From positions 569,001 to 633,000 of the forward strand of contig NZ_CP040710.1 of assembly GCF_005943945.1 (NCBI RefSeq): a stretch of DNA of 64,000 nt, read 5' to 3'. Under the pieces are notes generated by a model that saw only the letters and a program-made list of their open reading frames with translations, was not told the origin of the DNA and searched no databases. The stretch's first letter is position 1. The number at the start of each line of letters is the position of its first letter. The position numbers and the translations under genes are program-made. The stretch comes from Aggregatimonas sangjinii (GTDB lineage: Bacteria > Bacteroidota > Bacteroidia > Flavobacteriales > Flavobacteriaceae). Positions 44,045 to 53,246 of this stretch are shown here, piece by piece.

Positions 44045-44674
44045 CTAGTAAAGCTCCAATGCTTTTGCCTGTTGCAGAAGATCTACCATATTATCGACAT
44101 TCAATTTTTTCATGAGGCGCGCCTTATAGGTGCTTACCGTCTTTTCATTCAGACTAAGGCCAATGGCAACGTCTTTGTTCCGTTTTCCGCTTGCCAATAA
44201 CTTTAGCACTTCAACCTCTCTTGACGATAATTTTCTGAAGAACCTTCTAGGGCGCTGTGTTCCCTCGTCGAAAGCCAAACGTTGGGCGAGCTCATTGGTA
44301 ATGAACATATTGCCTTCCGCTACTTTACGAACAGCAGAAATGAGATAATCAACATCAGAGGTCTTTGAGAGATAACCGAATGCACCGGCCCGAATGGTAC
44401 TAAGCGCATACACATCTTCCGATTGTCCGCTGTACATCAATACTTTTACCTCTGGAAATTCTTTTTTGATTTTTCGCAGGGCGGCGATACCATTGATTTC
44501 CGGTATGTCCATTTCCAACATCACAACATCGGGAGTAACGTTTTCAAGTTTTTCAAACAATTCTGCCGTAGTGGAGACATCGGCGATAATCTCAATACCA
44601 CTGGCGGTTTCCAATACATGTTTGACTCCCATTCGAATAATTGGATGATTGTCGGCGATAATTATTTTGATCAT
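44045..44674 (-). CDS. NarL/LuxR-family response regulator with Glu at the phospho-acceptor site
   Basis: 209 residues. Receiver domain about 1-120 (KIIIADNHPIIRMGV with acidic Asp8; YLSKTSD Lys) and a C-terminal LuxR HTH (SSREVEVLKLLASGKRNKDV). At the usual phospho-acceptor position the sequence reads VVMLEMDIPEING, so Glu54 replaces Asp. This may lock the protein in an active-like state or make it kinase-independent (inference). No histidine kinase gene is adjacent. A/T-rich DNA lies upstream. Confidence 0.9.
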   Translation of the reverse strand: MIKIIIADNHPIIRMGVKHVLETASGIEIIADVSTTAELFEKLENVTPDVVMLEMDIPEINGIAALRKIKKEFPEVKVLMYSGQSEDVYALSTIRAGAFGYLSKTSDVDYLISAVRKVAEGNMFITNELAQRLAFDEGTQRPRRFFRKLSSREVEVLKLLASGKRNKDVAIGLSLNEKTVSTYKARLMKKLNVDNMVDLLQQAKALELY

Positions 44675-44845
44675 AGTTTTGGTTTAAAATAATACAGAGA
44701 AAGACATGTTAGTCGGCATGTCTACTAAGACTTACACGCAATGTAAGGCTTATTGATTAAAATTGGTCAACAAAAATGGCTTTTTTTTTTAGAAAAAGAC
44801 AAATTTTGTGATTTTTTTCGTCCAAATCCACAAATTGGGGATAAA

Positions 44846-45637
44846 CTACTTTTTAAATGTATCAGGAATCTTACAAACTGGTATCGGATTCATCTTATGT
44901 TGATTGGCAGCATTTAATTTTGAATAAATTGCGAAGACTTCCTTTTTTCTACCTGAAAAATCAGCACTGGTTTTACCTTCGTCTTGCATTTCCATAGCCC
45001 ATTCCAGTTCAGGATAGGAGGCCCCTATCTGGTCTTCGTCGGTTCTGTCATCGCCCCATAATCCATCCGTCGGTGCAGCTTTTATTATCTCATCATTCAC
45101 TCCCAAAAATTTACCGACTGCATACACTTCCGTTTTCAATAAATCCGCTATCGGACTCAGGTCAACCCCTCCATCGCCATATTTGGTGTAAAAACCCACA
45201 CCAAAATCTTCCACTTTGTTTCCCGTACCTGCAACGAGATAGCCCTTCAACGCGGCAAAATAATATAGCGTTGTCATACGTAGTCTTGCCCGGGTATTGG
45301 CGAGCGACATAAAACGATCCTCCTCATTCGCCACTGGCGGCAAAGCACGCACAAAACTATCGAAAATAGGGGTCAGGTCTACCGGAAGCCTCGACACATT
45401 CTTGAAGTTCTCCTGTAACCAGGCGATATGCCTTGACGCTCTATCTTCCTGATTCTGCTCCTGATGAATCGGCATTTCCAGGCATAAAAGGTCGAGACCG
45501 GTCTTTGCGCAAAGCGTAGAGGTTACTGCGGAATCTATTCCACCGGAAATGCCGATAACGAAACCTTTCATATTCGCCTTTACGGCATAATCTTTCAACC
45601 AATCAACAATATGTTCCGCTACATTTTCGACTTTCAT
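44846..45637 (-). CDS. nadE: NAD(+) synthase, ammonia-dependent type
   Basis: 263 residues. PP-loop motif VIGISGGIDSAV, then GTGNKVEDFGVGFYTKYGDG and LLKTEVYAVGKFL, typical of short NadE without a glutaminase domain. It amidates deamido-NAD. It is divergent from gldB, with 64 bp between the start codons. Confidence 0.95.
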   Translation of the reverse strand: MKVENVAEHIVDWLKDYAVKANMKGFVIGISGGIDSAVTSTLCAKTGLDLLCLEMPIHQEQNQEDRASRHIAWLQENFKNVSRLPVDLTPIFDSFVRALPPVANEEDRFMSLANTRARLRMTTLYYFAALKGYLVAGTGNKVEDFGVGFYTKYGDGGVDLSPIADLLKTEVYAVGKFLGVNDEIIKAAPTDGLWGDDRTDEDQIGASYPELEWAMEMQDEGKTSADFSGRKKEVFAIYSKLNAANQHKMNPIPVCKIPDTFKK

Positions 45638-45663
45638 ACAACAACTTATTTGATAATAACGAT

Positions 45664-45671
45664 TAACTTTG
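45664..45671 (+). promoter_or_regulatory. Bacteroidota -7 promoter element for gldB
   Basis: TAACTTTG matches TAnnTTTG. It sits 30 bp before the gldB ATG in the divergent nadE-gldB region. A convincing -33 element at normal spacing is not visible. Confidence 0.45.
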
Positions 45672-45701
45672 CCACGTAAAAATAAAGCCTAAGTGTCTAA
45701 A

Positions 45702-46691
45702 ATGGAAGCCCAATACGGATTAGTTTTTATAGTAAAACGATTTTGTTCGATTTTTTTGCTGCTTGGTGTATTGGCCAGTTGTGGAGAAACGGATACCACC
45801 GAAAAGGAAATTGCTAAAATACCCCTCGAGCTAAGGCTCACCCGTTTTGACGTCGAATTCGACAATGCAAAACCAGAGAATCTCGCCGACCTAAAGGGGA
45901 GATACCCTTATCTATTTCCAGAGCAGTATCCTGATAGCATCTGGTTGGCGAAGATGAGCGACAGTCTGCAAATTGTACTGCGTACCGAGGTGCGTGAACG
46001 ATTTTCGGATTTTGATCAGGAAGCAGCGGATCTGGCCTCCCTTTACAAGCATGTTCTATATTATTTTACGGACTACAAGGCCCCTCAAGTATTTACGGTC
46101 ACCAACGATGTAGCCTATCAGGATAGGATCATGGCCACCGATTCGATATTATTTATAAGTCTTGATAACTATTTGGGTCCCGACCACGAGTTTTATGGTA
46201 GTTTCCCTAGGTTTATAGCACAAGGTTTGGACAAGGAGTTTTTAATTTCGGATGTAGCCTCGGCGGTAGGGAATACGCTTACCCCAAGACCGAAAGACCG
46301 GAGCTTTCTGGCGCAAATGATATATTACGGGAAGCTGCTTTATATCAAGGATAAGATCATCCCGTTTGAAACCGACGCGAATAAAATCGGGTATTCCGAG
46401 GACCAATTGGCCTGGGTACGTGCAAATGAGGAACCCATTTGGCGTAATTTTATCGAGAACGAATACCTCTACAGCACGGATAATAAATTAATGCCAAGAT
46501 TTTTGGATCCGGCGCCCTTTTCAAAGTTCGGTCTAGAACTGGATAACCAAAGCCCTGGACGGGTCGGCAGGTATATCGGATGGCAGATCGTAAGGGCTTA
46601 CATGGAAAAAAATGATATTTCACTACCCCAAATGTTGAACCTTTCCGCAGAGGAGATTTTCAAGGAAAGTAACTACAAACCCAAAAAATAG
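45702..46691 (+). CDS. gldB: Gliding motility lipoprotein GldB
   Basis: 329 residues from the ATG at 45702 (a GTG at 45693 is an alternative). A lipoprotein signal (FCSIFLLLGVLASCGE) is followed by a body with LRLTRFDVEFDN, IMATDSILFISLDNYLG and GRVGRYIGWQIVRAYME, as in GldB of flavobacteria. It is needed for gliding and type IX secretion in that group. gldC follows after 3 bp, as expected for the gldBC pair. Confidence 0.93.
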   Translation: MEAQYGLVFIVKRFCSIFLLLGVLASCGETDTTEKEIAKIPLELRLTRFDVEFDNAKPENLADLKGRYPYLFPEQYPDSIWLAKMSDSLQIVLRTEVRERFSDFDQEAADLASLYKHVLYYFTDYKAPQVFTVTNDVAYQDRIMATDSILFISLDNYLGPDHEFYGSFPRFIAQGLDKEFLISDVASAVGNTLTPRPKDRSFLAQMIYYGKLLYIKDKIIPFETDANKIGYSEDQLAWVRANEEPIWRNFIENEYLYSTDNKLMPRFLDPAPFSKFGLELDNQSPGRVGRYIGWQIVRAYMEKNDISLPQMLNLSAEEIFKESNYKPKK

Positions 46692-46694
46692 CGC

Positions 46695-47027
46695 ATGGCG
46701 GAATTACATACTTCGGAGATTACCTTGACGGTAGGTCTTGACGAAAATCGGGTACCGGAACAACTCAACTGGTCCGCGCAAGACGGCGGCATCGACAACG
46801 AAGAGGCGAAGGCCATGTTGTTATCGGTTTGGGATAGTAAGAACAAAGAGTCGCTTAAAATAGATCTTTGGACCAAGGATATGCCGGTTGATGAAATGAA
46901 AATTTTCTTTCACCAGACTTTGGTTTCCCTCTCCGATACTTTTATGAAAGCGACGCAGGATGAGAAGATGACGGCTAGCATGAAGGATTTCTGTGATTAC
47001 TTCGCCGAAAAATTAGAACTGAAGTAA
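46695..47027 (+). CDS. gldC: Gliding motility protein GldC
   Basis: 110 residues. LHTSEITLTVGLDENRVPEQ, MLLSVWDSKNKESLKIDLWT and the aromatic C-terminal helix fit GldC, a small cytoplasmic protein that improves gliding efficiency. It starts 3 bp after gldB. Confidence 0.93.
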   Translation: MAELHTSEITLTVGLDENRVPEQLNWSAQDGGIDNEEAKAMLLSVWDSKNKESLKIDLWTKDMPVDEMKIFFHQTLVSLSDTFMKATQDEKMTASMKDFCDYFAEKLELK

Positions 47028-47097
47028 TCTTTATCCATTTGGCGAGTACTGCCGAAAAGATGTTTATGGCAGCAAGTAGAGGTCGGGTACAAGGGCG

Positions 47098-48450
47098 TCA
47101 TTTTCGCTTCTTTTTCATATTTTGAATTTTATCCCCCCGCTTTTGCGGTTTTTTATACCGCGCTTTTAGTTTCCGGTGGTAACTCTTTACTTTGGCATTT
47201 TCTTTACTGTTCTTGGCCGACTTTTCATGAAAAGAAGGTCCGACTTCAATACTTGAATCTTGTTGGGTCAATTCTTCACGAACCACCGTCTTCGTCTTTT
47301 CCTCCGGAGTAAGTTGGGAAGAAACTTCTACGGCTTCAGGGATTTTATTTTGTGGAATCTTATAGTTCATTAGGCTTTCAATGGCCTCTTTTAGAATAGT
47401 TTCTTTTTCGTTGTACAAAAGAATAGCGGTTCCCTGCGCTTCGGCCCGGCCGGTTCTACCAATCCGGTGCATGTAGTTTTCGGGGTAGAACGGGGTATCG
47501 AAACTGATTACAGTGGTGATTTTTTCGATGTCGATTCCACGGGAAATTACATCGGTGGCGATGAGGATTCTACTGCTACCATCGACGAACTTTTCTATGG
47601 ATTTGGTACGGTGATTTTGCTCTTTACTGGAGTGTATTACGGAAGTTTCACTACTAAAATCAAGTGTTTCAAACAGCCTGTCTGCAATAATCTTTGTCCC
47701 TGCAAAAATCAAGACCTTGCTATGGATCTCTTTATCTTTTAGAAGGTAGTTCAGTAAGTTGGCCTTGGTATAGAAGTTGGGAACGGCATAGGATTCTTGG
47801 CTAATGTTCTCTAAGCGCGTACCGCTAATGGCCATGGTTTTTTTAATAGGATGTACCGTGAAATTATCGATCAATTCATCTACATAGGTCGTCATCGTCG
47901 CAGAAAAGAGTAGGTTTTGCCGCTTCGAGGGGAGGTATTCGAAAATATTTCGCAGTTGTGTTTTATAACCAAAGTCAAGCATAATATCGACTTCGTCAAT
48001 CACCAGTTTTTTTATGGAATTCAATCGTAATACATTCGATAGTGCCAGGTCGTATAAGCGTCGGGGCGTACCTACAATAATGTCGAGCCCTTGGTGAACG
48101 GCCTGTTTCTGCGTTTTTATATTCGTACCACCGTATACCCCTGCCACTCGTATGCTGAGGTAAGGTGTCAATTTTTCGATTTCCTTTACGATTTGGATGA
48201 CCAATTCCCGCGTCGGAACCAATACCAAGACCCTTGGGCTTTGTTGGTCTGAAAATTTCAGGTCTTGCAGCACGGGAAGCAAATACGCCAGGGTTTTTCC
48301 GGTTCCCGTCTGTGCGATACCTACAAAATCACGGCCGCTAAGAATTGAAGTATATGCGACTGCTTGAATGGGGGTGGGCTTTTCAAATCCTAAATCTGAA
48401 AGGGCATTCCTTAATTCTTTTTTGATTTTGAAATCTTTGAAGGTTTTCAT
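47098..48450 (-). CDS. DEAD-box-type RNA helicase (DEVD variant)
   Basis: 450 residues. Q motif PTPIQAVAY, motif I AQTGTGKT, Ia PTRELV, II VIDEVDIML (DEVD instead of DEAD), III SAT, and VI HRIGRTGRAE. A basic C-terminal tail (KSYHRKLKARYKKPQK) probably binds RNA. It is likely to act in ribosome assembly or cold adaptation, like RhlE-type helicases. The motif II change keeps the catalytic DE pair. The 278 bp upstream (48451-48728) contain no gene that I can support. Confidence 0.9.
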   Translation of the reverse strand: MKTFKDFKIKKELRNALSDLGFEKPTPIQAVAYTSILSGRDFVGIAQTGTGKTLAYLLPVLQDLKFSDQQSPRVLVLVPTRELVIQIVKEIEKLTPYLSIRVAGVYGGTNIKTQKQAVHQGLDIIVGTPRRLYDLALSNVLRLNSIKKLVIDEVDIMLDFGYKTQLRNIFEYLPSKRQNLLFSATMTTYVDELIDNFTVHPIKKTMAISGTRLENISQESYAVPNFYTKANLLNYLLKDKEIHSKVLIFAGTKIIADRLFETLDFSSETSVIHSSKEQNHRTKSIEKFVDGSSRILIATDVISRGIDIEKITTVISFDTPFYPENYMHRIGRTGRAEAQGTAILLYNEKETILKEAIESLMNYKIPQNKIPEAVEVSSQLTPEEKTKTVVREELTQQDSSIEVGPSFHEKSAKNSKENAKVKSYHRKLKARYKKPQKRGDKIQNMKKKRK

Positions 48451-48728
48451 TCGGTAAAGTAATGGAGAAAAATATTGCTAGGAGCGTCTTTGGTACATTT
48501 AAAATCAAATAGAGTCGTTCGTCCCCATTGCATAGAGAGGTCAAAGGGAATGGATTAGTAGGTTTTTATCTAAGATATTGAGTAAACCATATCCGCTTTG
48601 ACTCTGGGAAAGCCGCAGCATTGGAATAAAGGGTAAATCTAGGCGTGAAGTGAGTCTGAGCAAAAATGAGAGGTGATCATAACCTGCCGGAAAATGAATG
48701 TATGGGTTTCCATTCCACAGTGGTCGAG

Positions 48729-49526
48729 TTACTCCATAATTCGCACATCTTTTGTGATGATTTTAGAGAGTTCTTTCAATTTTCCGTCTTCGTATAATTG
48801 AGAAAGATTCTTTAAAGGGGTTCCAATGGGGACTTCGTAGTTGATATAGTCTTGAAACCGAATACCGGCTACCGTCCTAGGGTTAAACGCGGAACGAAAC
48901 CGTACGCCCCCGTCATTCGTACTGTAGCTATATGCCAAATAGTCGACCGTTTTTGTATCTGCATTGATCCAGTATAAAAACTTGTCATCGTAGTCTTTAC
49001 CACCCCCTTCTTCGTCAAAATCGATGCTAAGGAGTTCGTACTCCAGATTTTTGATTGTCGTACGGCCTTCGTATGTTTTGTTCACGGCCTTGTCATTCAA
49101 TTTAGAAGGTAAGGTGGCGAAATAGACTACCGAATTCAGCGCCTCGGTATACTTGGCGTTATCCTTTTCGGAGAGCGCAACGATTTTTCGGTTGATGGTG
49201 CGGGTCAGTTTTCCGTTTTCCAGGATATCCTGAATCGTATCCGTATTTTCGATACTGCTCGCCGTATAGCGATAGCCGTTTTTTCCGTTTTCAAAAGTGT
49301 AGGTTTTGTCCCGAAAGGTAAAACCATATGAAGCGGTATCGTACCGTCTTCCGCCGTGGGCTTCGATCGTTTCGGCTACTAACACATCCGCTTTGCTAGG
49401 TTGCACGCTATCGATGGCCATTTCCTCTTTTGCCTGATTTTCAGTCACCGCCTTCTTCGATTTGGAGGTGCAGGAAAATACCATGATTAACGAAATGTAG
49501 AGCAGTATTCTTAAAGTAGTGTGCAT
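48729..49526 (-). CDS. Lipoprotein of the DUF6503-like type
   Basis: 265 residues with a lipoprotein signal (RILLYISLIMVFSCTSK). The mature part opens ADVLVAETIEAHGGRRYDTA and continues with beta-rich sequence typical of lipoprotein-localisation-like folds. The family assignment (DUF6503) is from memory and tentative. Function unknown. It is followed upstream on the same strand by a VOC protein 8 bp away. Confidence 0.6.
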   Translation of the reverse strand: MHTTLRILLYISLIMVFSCTSKSKKAVTENQAKEEMAIDSVQPSKADVLVAETIEAHGGRRYDTASYGFTFRDKTYTFENGKNGYRYTASSIENTDTIQDILENGKLTRTINRKIVALSEKDNAKYTEALNSVVYFATLPSKLNDKAVNKTYEGRTTIKNLEYELLSIDFDEEGGGKDYDDKFLYWINADTKTVDYLAYSYSTNDGGVRFRSAFNPRTVAGIRFQDYINYEVPIGTPLKNLSQLYEDGKLKELSKIITKDVRIME

Positions 49527-49534
49527 AAAGCGGA

Positions 49535-50170
49535 TTAAATTTCAATAGTCCCGTTAGGACATTCGATGATTGCGGTTAATTTTATTTCCGTGGATGTTTT
49601 AATTTCCAAATCGATGTTCAGTTGTTCAAAGATACCATCGAATATTTTAGGGGTTGGATGTGTTCCATACAGATTGAGAAGTCTACAGCCCATATCGGGT
49701 AGTTTATCAGTCGGATGTACCGTCGATGTGCTCCAATCTACCATAAACGGAAGCAGTTCCACCTCCGGATAGGGCAGGGGCATAATCAAACCCCATTCTA
49801 ACGACCCTCCATTCGCTACATTTCTAGAACCACCGCGTATAATTCCCATTTCAGGATTCAGATTTTTCAAAATTTCGCTGTCCATTTTCAATTGATTCGA
49901 TTTCAAGGCCCATCGGGTAATTTGGTTGGTTTGAAGCATATCAACGCCCATCCATCGGGGTTTGGGCACTGCCGTATTGGTGTTGTCTCCCGCCAATAAT
50001 TCCAAATAACAAGCGTCACCGAGGGAAATCAAAGCGTTTTTAGTTCCGAAAACCTTGTGAAACCCACCGAAAATAGGTCGCATGCCCAGTTTTTCCTCAA
50101 ATTCTGAAATGGAGGCATCCAAATCCTGAACGGCATAGACGATATGGTCGATTTTTCTAGGGATAGCGAT
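49535..50170 (-). CDS. VOC / glyoxalase-like family protein with no canonical start codon
   Basis: About 195-210 residues. The homologous sequence clearly begins with KIDHIVYAVQDLDASISEFE, the standard opening of the glyoxalase-like domain, and includes the metal-ligand His. The only ATG/GTG/TTG in frame is the TTG at 50122, which lies after this conserved segment. The frame is open to a TAG at 50195-50197 but offers only ATC/ATT-type codons. Either a non-canonical start (ATC near 50170 or 50164) is used, or the start was lost by mutation and the protein is truncated. Substrate unknown. Confidence 0.65.
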   Translation of the reverse strand: MAIPRKIDHIVYAVQDLDASISEFEEKLGMRPIFGGFHKVFGTKNALISLGDACYLELLAGDNTNTAVPKPRWMGVDMLQTNQITRWALKSNQLKMDSEILKNLNPEMGIIRGGSRNVANGGSLEWGLIMPLPYPEVELLPFMVDWSTSTVHPTDKLPDMGCRLLNLYGTHPTPKIFDGIFEQLNIDLEIKTSTEIKLTAIIECPNGTIEI

Positions 50171-50346
50171 TCTAAAATGAGTTGCTTGTGTACACTACTG
50201 TGTCGTTACTTCAAATGGAAACTAACAACATAAGCGACCATTCGACAATTACTTTAAAAAAAGACAATAATCGTTTTGGTCAAAATCATTTTACTCCGAT
50301 TTTGGAACATACCGAGCTACCAAAATGCCGTTTTATAATTTAAAAA

Positions 50347-51966
50347 TTAGGGTTGCATTGAAACAGTTATCGGCCATCCCTCAAACTGCGCTGCTCCGGG
50401 TTGTGTAACGTACACATATCGTGGCCAACATTCAAAAGTGGCCGTCTTATTTTTTTTGTCAAAGCCAATCAATCCATAGCCACCTCCTTTCGAGTTGCTC
50501 TCCGGATTTACATAGGCCATCATGCTAATCTTGTTATGAAAGCCGTCGAGGTAGTCGCCCGTCCATGGCAGAGAAGTATTGAGATTAGGGTTGTTACCCG
50601 CTTTTTCGTTCTCGGGCCACCACCATCGGCTGTAGTAGTCGTTTACGATGGCCGGTACTACAAAGGCCCAAGGCCCATCCCTGAATTCCGAAATTCCATG
50701 TTTGATCACCGTTGCCAAATGCTGATCACCGGCAATGTGCACGGCTTTGGCTTTTTGAAGGAGACTCAAGGCTTTGTTGCGACCGCTTTGTGGCCATCCG
50801 TTGCTGTCGAGATCGGCATGAAGCCGATTATCAAGTGTACCATGAATATGGGCACCGCCGCAAAAACCGGTTTGTGAAAGCGCTACCTTGGGGAGGTCGG
50901 GATTTTTCGAGCCCCAATCCGCTAAAAACCGTAATTGCCGTTCGCCCAATAGGCTAAGACCAGGAAGATCGATAGATGCCGGGTCGTAATCGGGATTCCG
51001 GACATGGACGGGGCGTGGTCCCTGTTGCGGAATCTTCCCTTCCGGCCCCGATTTGAACTTTCGGTCTTCCAAAATCGCAAAATCGATTCCTCCCAGCACA
51101 AGACTGGTATAGTATACACCTATGCCCTGCTTTATGGGAGTAGGGTCGTAGGGATCTGGCAAGTGAGCAGTCTGACAACGCTCGACCATTTTCACATATT
51201 CGGGATCGTAGGTATATCCGCCATCGGGACCTCCCCTTGTCTTAGATACTTTTCCGTTCTCACCCCAAAGATTCCCCTGTCCGATGTCATGATCATCGGG
51301 AATGGTAATGCAGGGGCGATTGCGAAAAGTTTCCCGAAATTGCATTCCAAATTTCAACCAGGCGGCGGTGTGCTCGGTATGGTCGTAGGATTGGTCTCCG
51401 GCAAAGAAAATCAAGTCCGGATTTTGATAGTTGATGTTGCGCACATAGTTCTCCCGCATGCCCCTGTCCTTATTCGAGTTACAGGAGAGCGCGGCCATGG
51501 TGATTACTTCCTTCGTCTTTGGGTCTTTTCGAATCAATCCCTCGAAAAATGCGTTTTCCCCATGTCGAATCTGGTATCTCACATCCTTGGAATCGTCCCA
51601 GCTCTCCACATGAAACAAAGCGGACCAGCCAATATCGTTGATATGCTGTTTTTGAACCTCTCGCCATGTATTTCCTTCCATAAGGGCCAGACGTACCTCG
51701 CGCGTCTCCTCCGGATATAACGGGAACAATTGCGCCGAAAGCTTCAAAGTTTGATTGGCAACGGTATAGATGCCGAAAGCGACTACGCTGTCCCGATCTA
51801 CGTTCAAATCGATAATAGGATTGGCCGCCCGGTTCCACCAATCGTTAATCGCTAAAGTGTCTATACCAGAAAAAGGTGCTGTTTCTAGAGGCGTACGATT
51901 TGTAGTTTTTTGCGTACAAGTAGTGATAAGGAATATCACCATTAGGAAAGGGAATATATTTTTCAC
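50347..51966 (-). CDS. PhoD-like metallophosphatase lipoprotein
   Basis: 539 residues with a lipoprotein signal (FLMVIFLITTCTQK). The PhoD-like metallophosphatase core has LIFFAGDQSYDHTEHTA, CITIPDDHDIGQGN, and C-terminal AVHIAGDQHLATV with metal-binding His. An N-terminal beta domain (about 40-150) precedes it. It is probably a periplasmic or surface alkaline phosphatase/phosphodiesterase. A single transcription unit with a 224-bp upstream region (50123-50346 lies downstream and shows nothing further). Confidence 0.88.
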   Translation of the reverse strand: MKNIFPFLMVIFLITTCTQKTTNRTPLETAPFSGIDTLAINDWWNRAANPIIDLNVDRDSVVAFGIYTVANQTLKLSAQLFPLYPEETREVRLALMEGNTWREVQKQHINDIGWSALFHVESWDDSKDVRYQIRHGENAFFEGLIRKDPKTKEVITMAALSCNSNKDRGMRENYVRNINYQNPDLIFFAGDQSYDHTEHTAAWLKFGMQFRETFRNRPCITIPDDHDIGQGNLWGENGKVSKTRGGPDGGYTYDPEYVKMVERCQTAHLPDPYDPTPIKQGIGVYYTSLVLGGIDFAILEDRKFKSGPEGKIPQQGPRPVHVRNPDYDPASIDLPGLSLLGERQLRFLADWGSKNPDLPKVALSQTGFCGGAHIHGTLDNRLHADLDSNGWPQSGRNKALSLLQKAKAVHIAGDQHLATVIKHGISEFRDGPWAFVVPAIVNDYYSRWWWPENEKAGNNPNLNTSLPWTGDYLDGFHNKISMMAYVNPESNSKGGGYGLIGFDKKNKTATFECWPRYVYVTQPGAAQFEGWPITVSMQP

Positions 51967-52064
51967 GAGCTCGTTTTTAAAAGGATTTCTGCGCAGTACG
52001 ACGTAAGCCTAATCGATTTTATAAGACCGAACAGTGCTTTAAATATATACCTTAGCTTCGAGTT

Positions 52065-52442
52065 ATGAAAAATGACCCCTTCAAAAAACTGATTTTCGTC
52101 TACAATGCCGATTCCGGTCTTCGGAATTTGTTGGTGGATGGTGCCCATAAAATATTGAGTCCCGCAACCTACGTATGTAGTCTATGCGATCTTACCTACG
52201 GCGCTTTTACGGAGAACCGCGCTTGGAAAAAATTTAGAAAGGAATCCGATGTGGCTATGGTTTTTTTGCACAAAGATGAGTTTGCCAAGCAGTACAAGTC
52301 CAAATTTGGTCATAAATTCACTTTTCCCATTGTCTTGAATGAGACGGAAGTCGGTCACGAAGTATTGGTAACAACAGAAGAATTGAACGGTTTGAAAGAT
52401 GCTACGGAGTTAATCGATCTGTTGGTGAAACGTACCAAATGA
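52065..52442 (+). CDS. Small conserved protein of unknown function
   Basis: 125 residues beginning FKKLIFVYNADSGLRNLLVD. A CSLCDLTYGAFTENRAWKKF segment carries a CxxC pair, reminiscent of thiol or metal proteins. Related proteins are widespread in flavobacteria and often annotated vaguely as GTPase, which the sequence does not support (no P-loop). Convergent with engB. Confidence 0.65.
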   Translation: MKNDPFKKLIFVYNADSGLRNLLVDGAHKILSPATYVCSLCDLTYGAFTENRAWKKFRKESDVAMVFLHKDEFAKQYKSKFGHKFTFPIVLNETEVGHEVLVTTEELNGLKDATELIDLLVKRTK

Positions 52443-52487
52443 GGTTGAAAATTTGCGATGGCTCCCGACCTCCGGGGCCAGGTAATA

Positions 52488-53105
52488 CTATGCTTTTTTA
52501 TTCGCAAAGAATTCCTCGTTTACGGAGTCGATGAAGGAAAGTACCTCGTCCCGCCCGATGGCTTTCGAAGAAGAGGTAACGAAATAATCGGGTGCCTCTT
52601 CCCAAATATCCTCGGTCATTTTTTGCAGGTAGCCGTGCACATTTTTCATTATCACGGCGGGCTTCAATTTATCGGCTTTGGTAAAGATGATGCAAAAAGG
52701 GATACCGTTTTCGCCCAACCATTGCATAAACTCCATGTCTATCGGCTGAGGTTCGTGGCGAATATCTACCAAAACAAAGGAACAAACCAATTGTTCGCGT
52801 TGTTCAAAGTAGTTGGTTATGTATTTCTGAAAGGTCTTTTTACTTTTTTTCGATACGCGCGCATAGCCGTAGCCCGGTAAATCTACCAAAAACCAATTAT
52901 CGTTGATTTTAAAGTGGTTGATGAGCTGGGTTTTTCCCGGACGCCCAGAAGTTTTGGCCAAATGCTTGCGCTCGGTGAGCATGTTGATCAGTGAGGACTT
53001 CCCAACATTTGAACGGCCGATAAAAGCATATTCCGGAAGGTACTCGTTCGGACATTTGGATACCTCGGAATTGCTCATTACAAAGTTTGCCGATTTGATT
53101 TTCAC
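52488..53105 (-). CDS. engB: Ribosome biogenesis GTP-binding protein EngB/YsxC
   Basis: 205 residues from a GTG at 53105 (KIKSANFVMSNSEVSKCP); the longer frame runs into a degenerate repeat array. G1 GRSNVGKSSL, G2 TSGRPGKTQ, G3 DLPGYGYA and G4 TKADKL are all present. It is essential for 50S assembly in many bacteria. It is co-directional with the alpha/beta hydrolase, from which the repeat array separates it. Confidence 0.94.
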   Translation of the reverse strand: MKIKSANFVMSNSEVSKCPNEYLPEYAFIGRSNVGKSSLINMLTERKHLAKTSGRPGKTQLINHFKINDNWFLVDLPGYGYARVSKKSKKTFQKYITNYFEQREQLVCSFVLVDIRHEPQPIDMEFMQWLGENGIPFCIIFTKADKLKPAVIMKNVHGYLQKMTEDIWEEAPDYFVTSSSKAIGRDEVLSFIDSVNEEFFANKKA

Positions 53106-53151
53106 AAGTTCAAAAGTGTTTATAGGTTTTGGGCAGTATGGGTAATGGGCT

Positions 53152-53240
53152 TCAATCTTCCGTCTTCGAGCTTCCCTCACCAGTCTTCGGTCTTCGAGCT
53201 TCCAACTTCGCGCTCCCCACTTCGAGCTTCCCGCTTTAAG
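53152..53240 (+). repeat. Degenerate heptamer array (CTTCGAG/CTTCCRN)
   Basis: Reiterated GTCTTCGAGCTTCC, CAACTTCGCGCT and CACTTCGAGCTTCC units between the hydrolase and engB. Same style as the arrays at 9413-10068 and 35296-35352. Confidence 0.75.
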
Positions 53241-53246
53241 CTCCCT

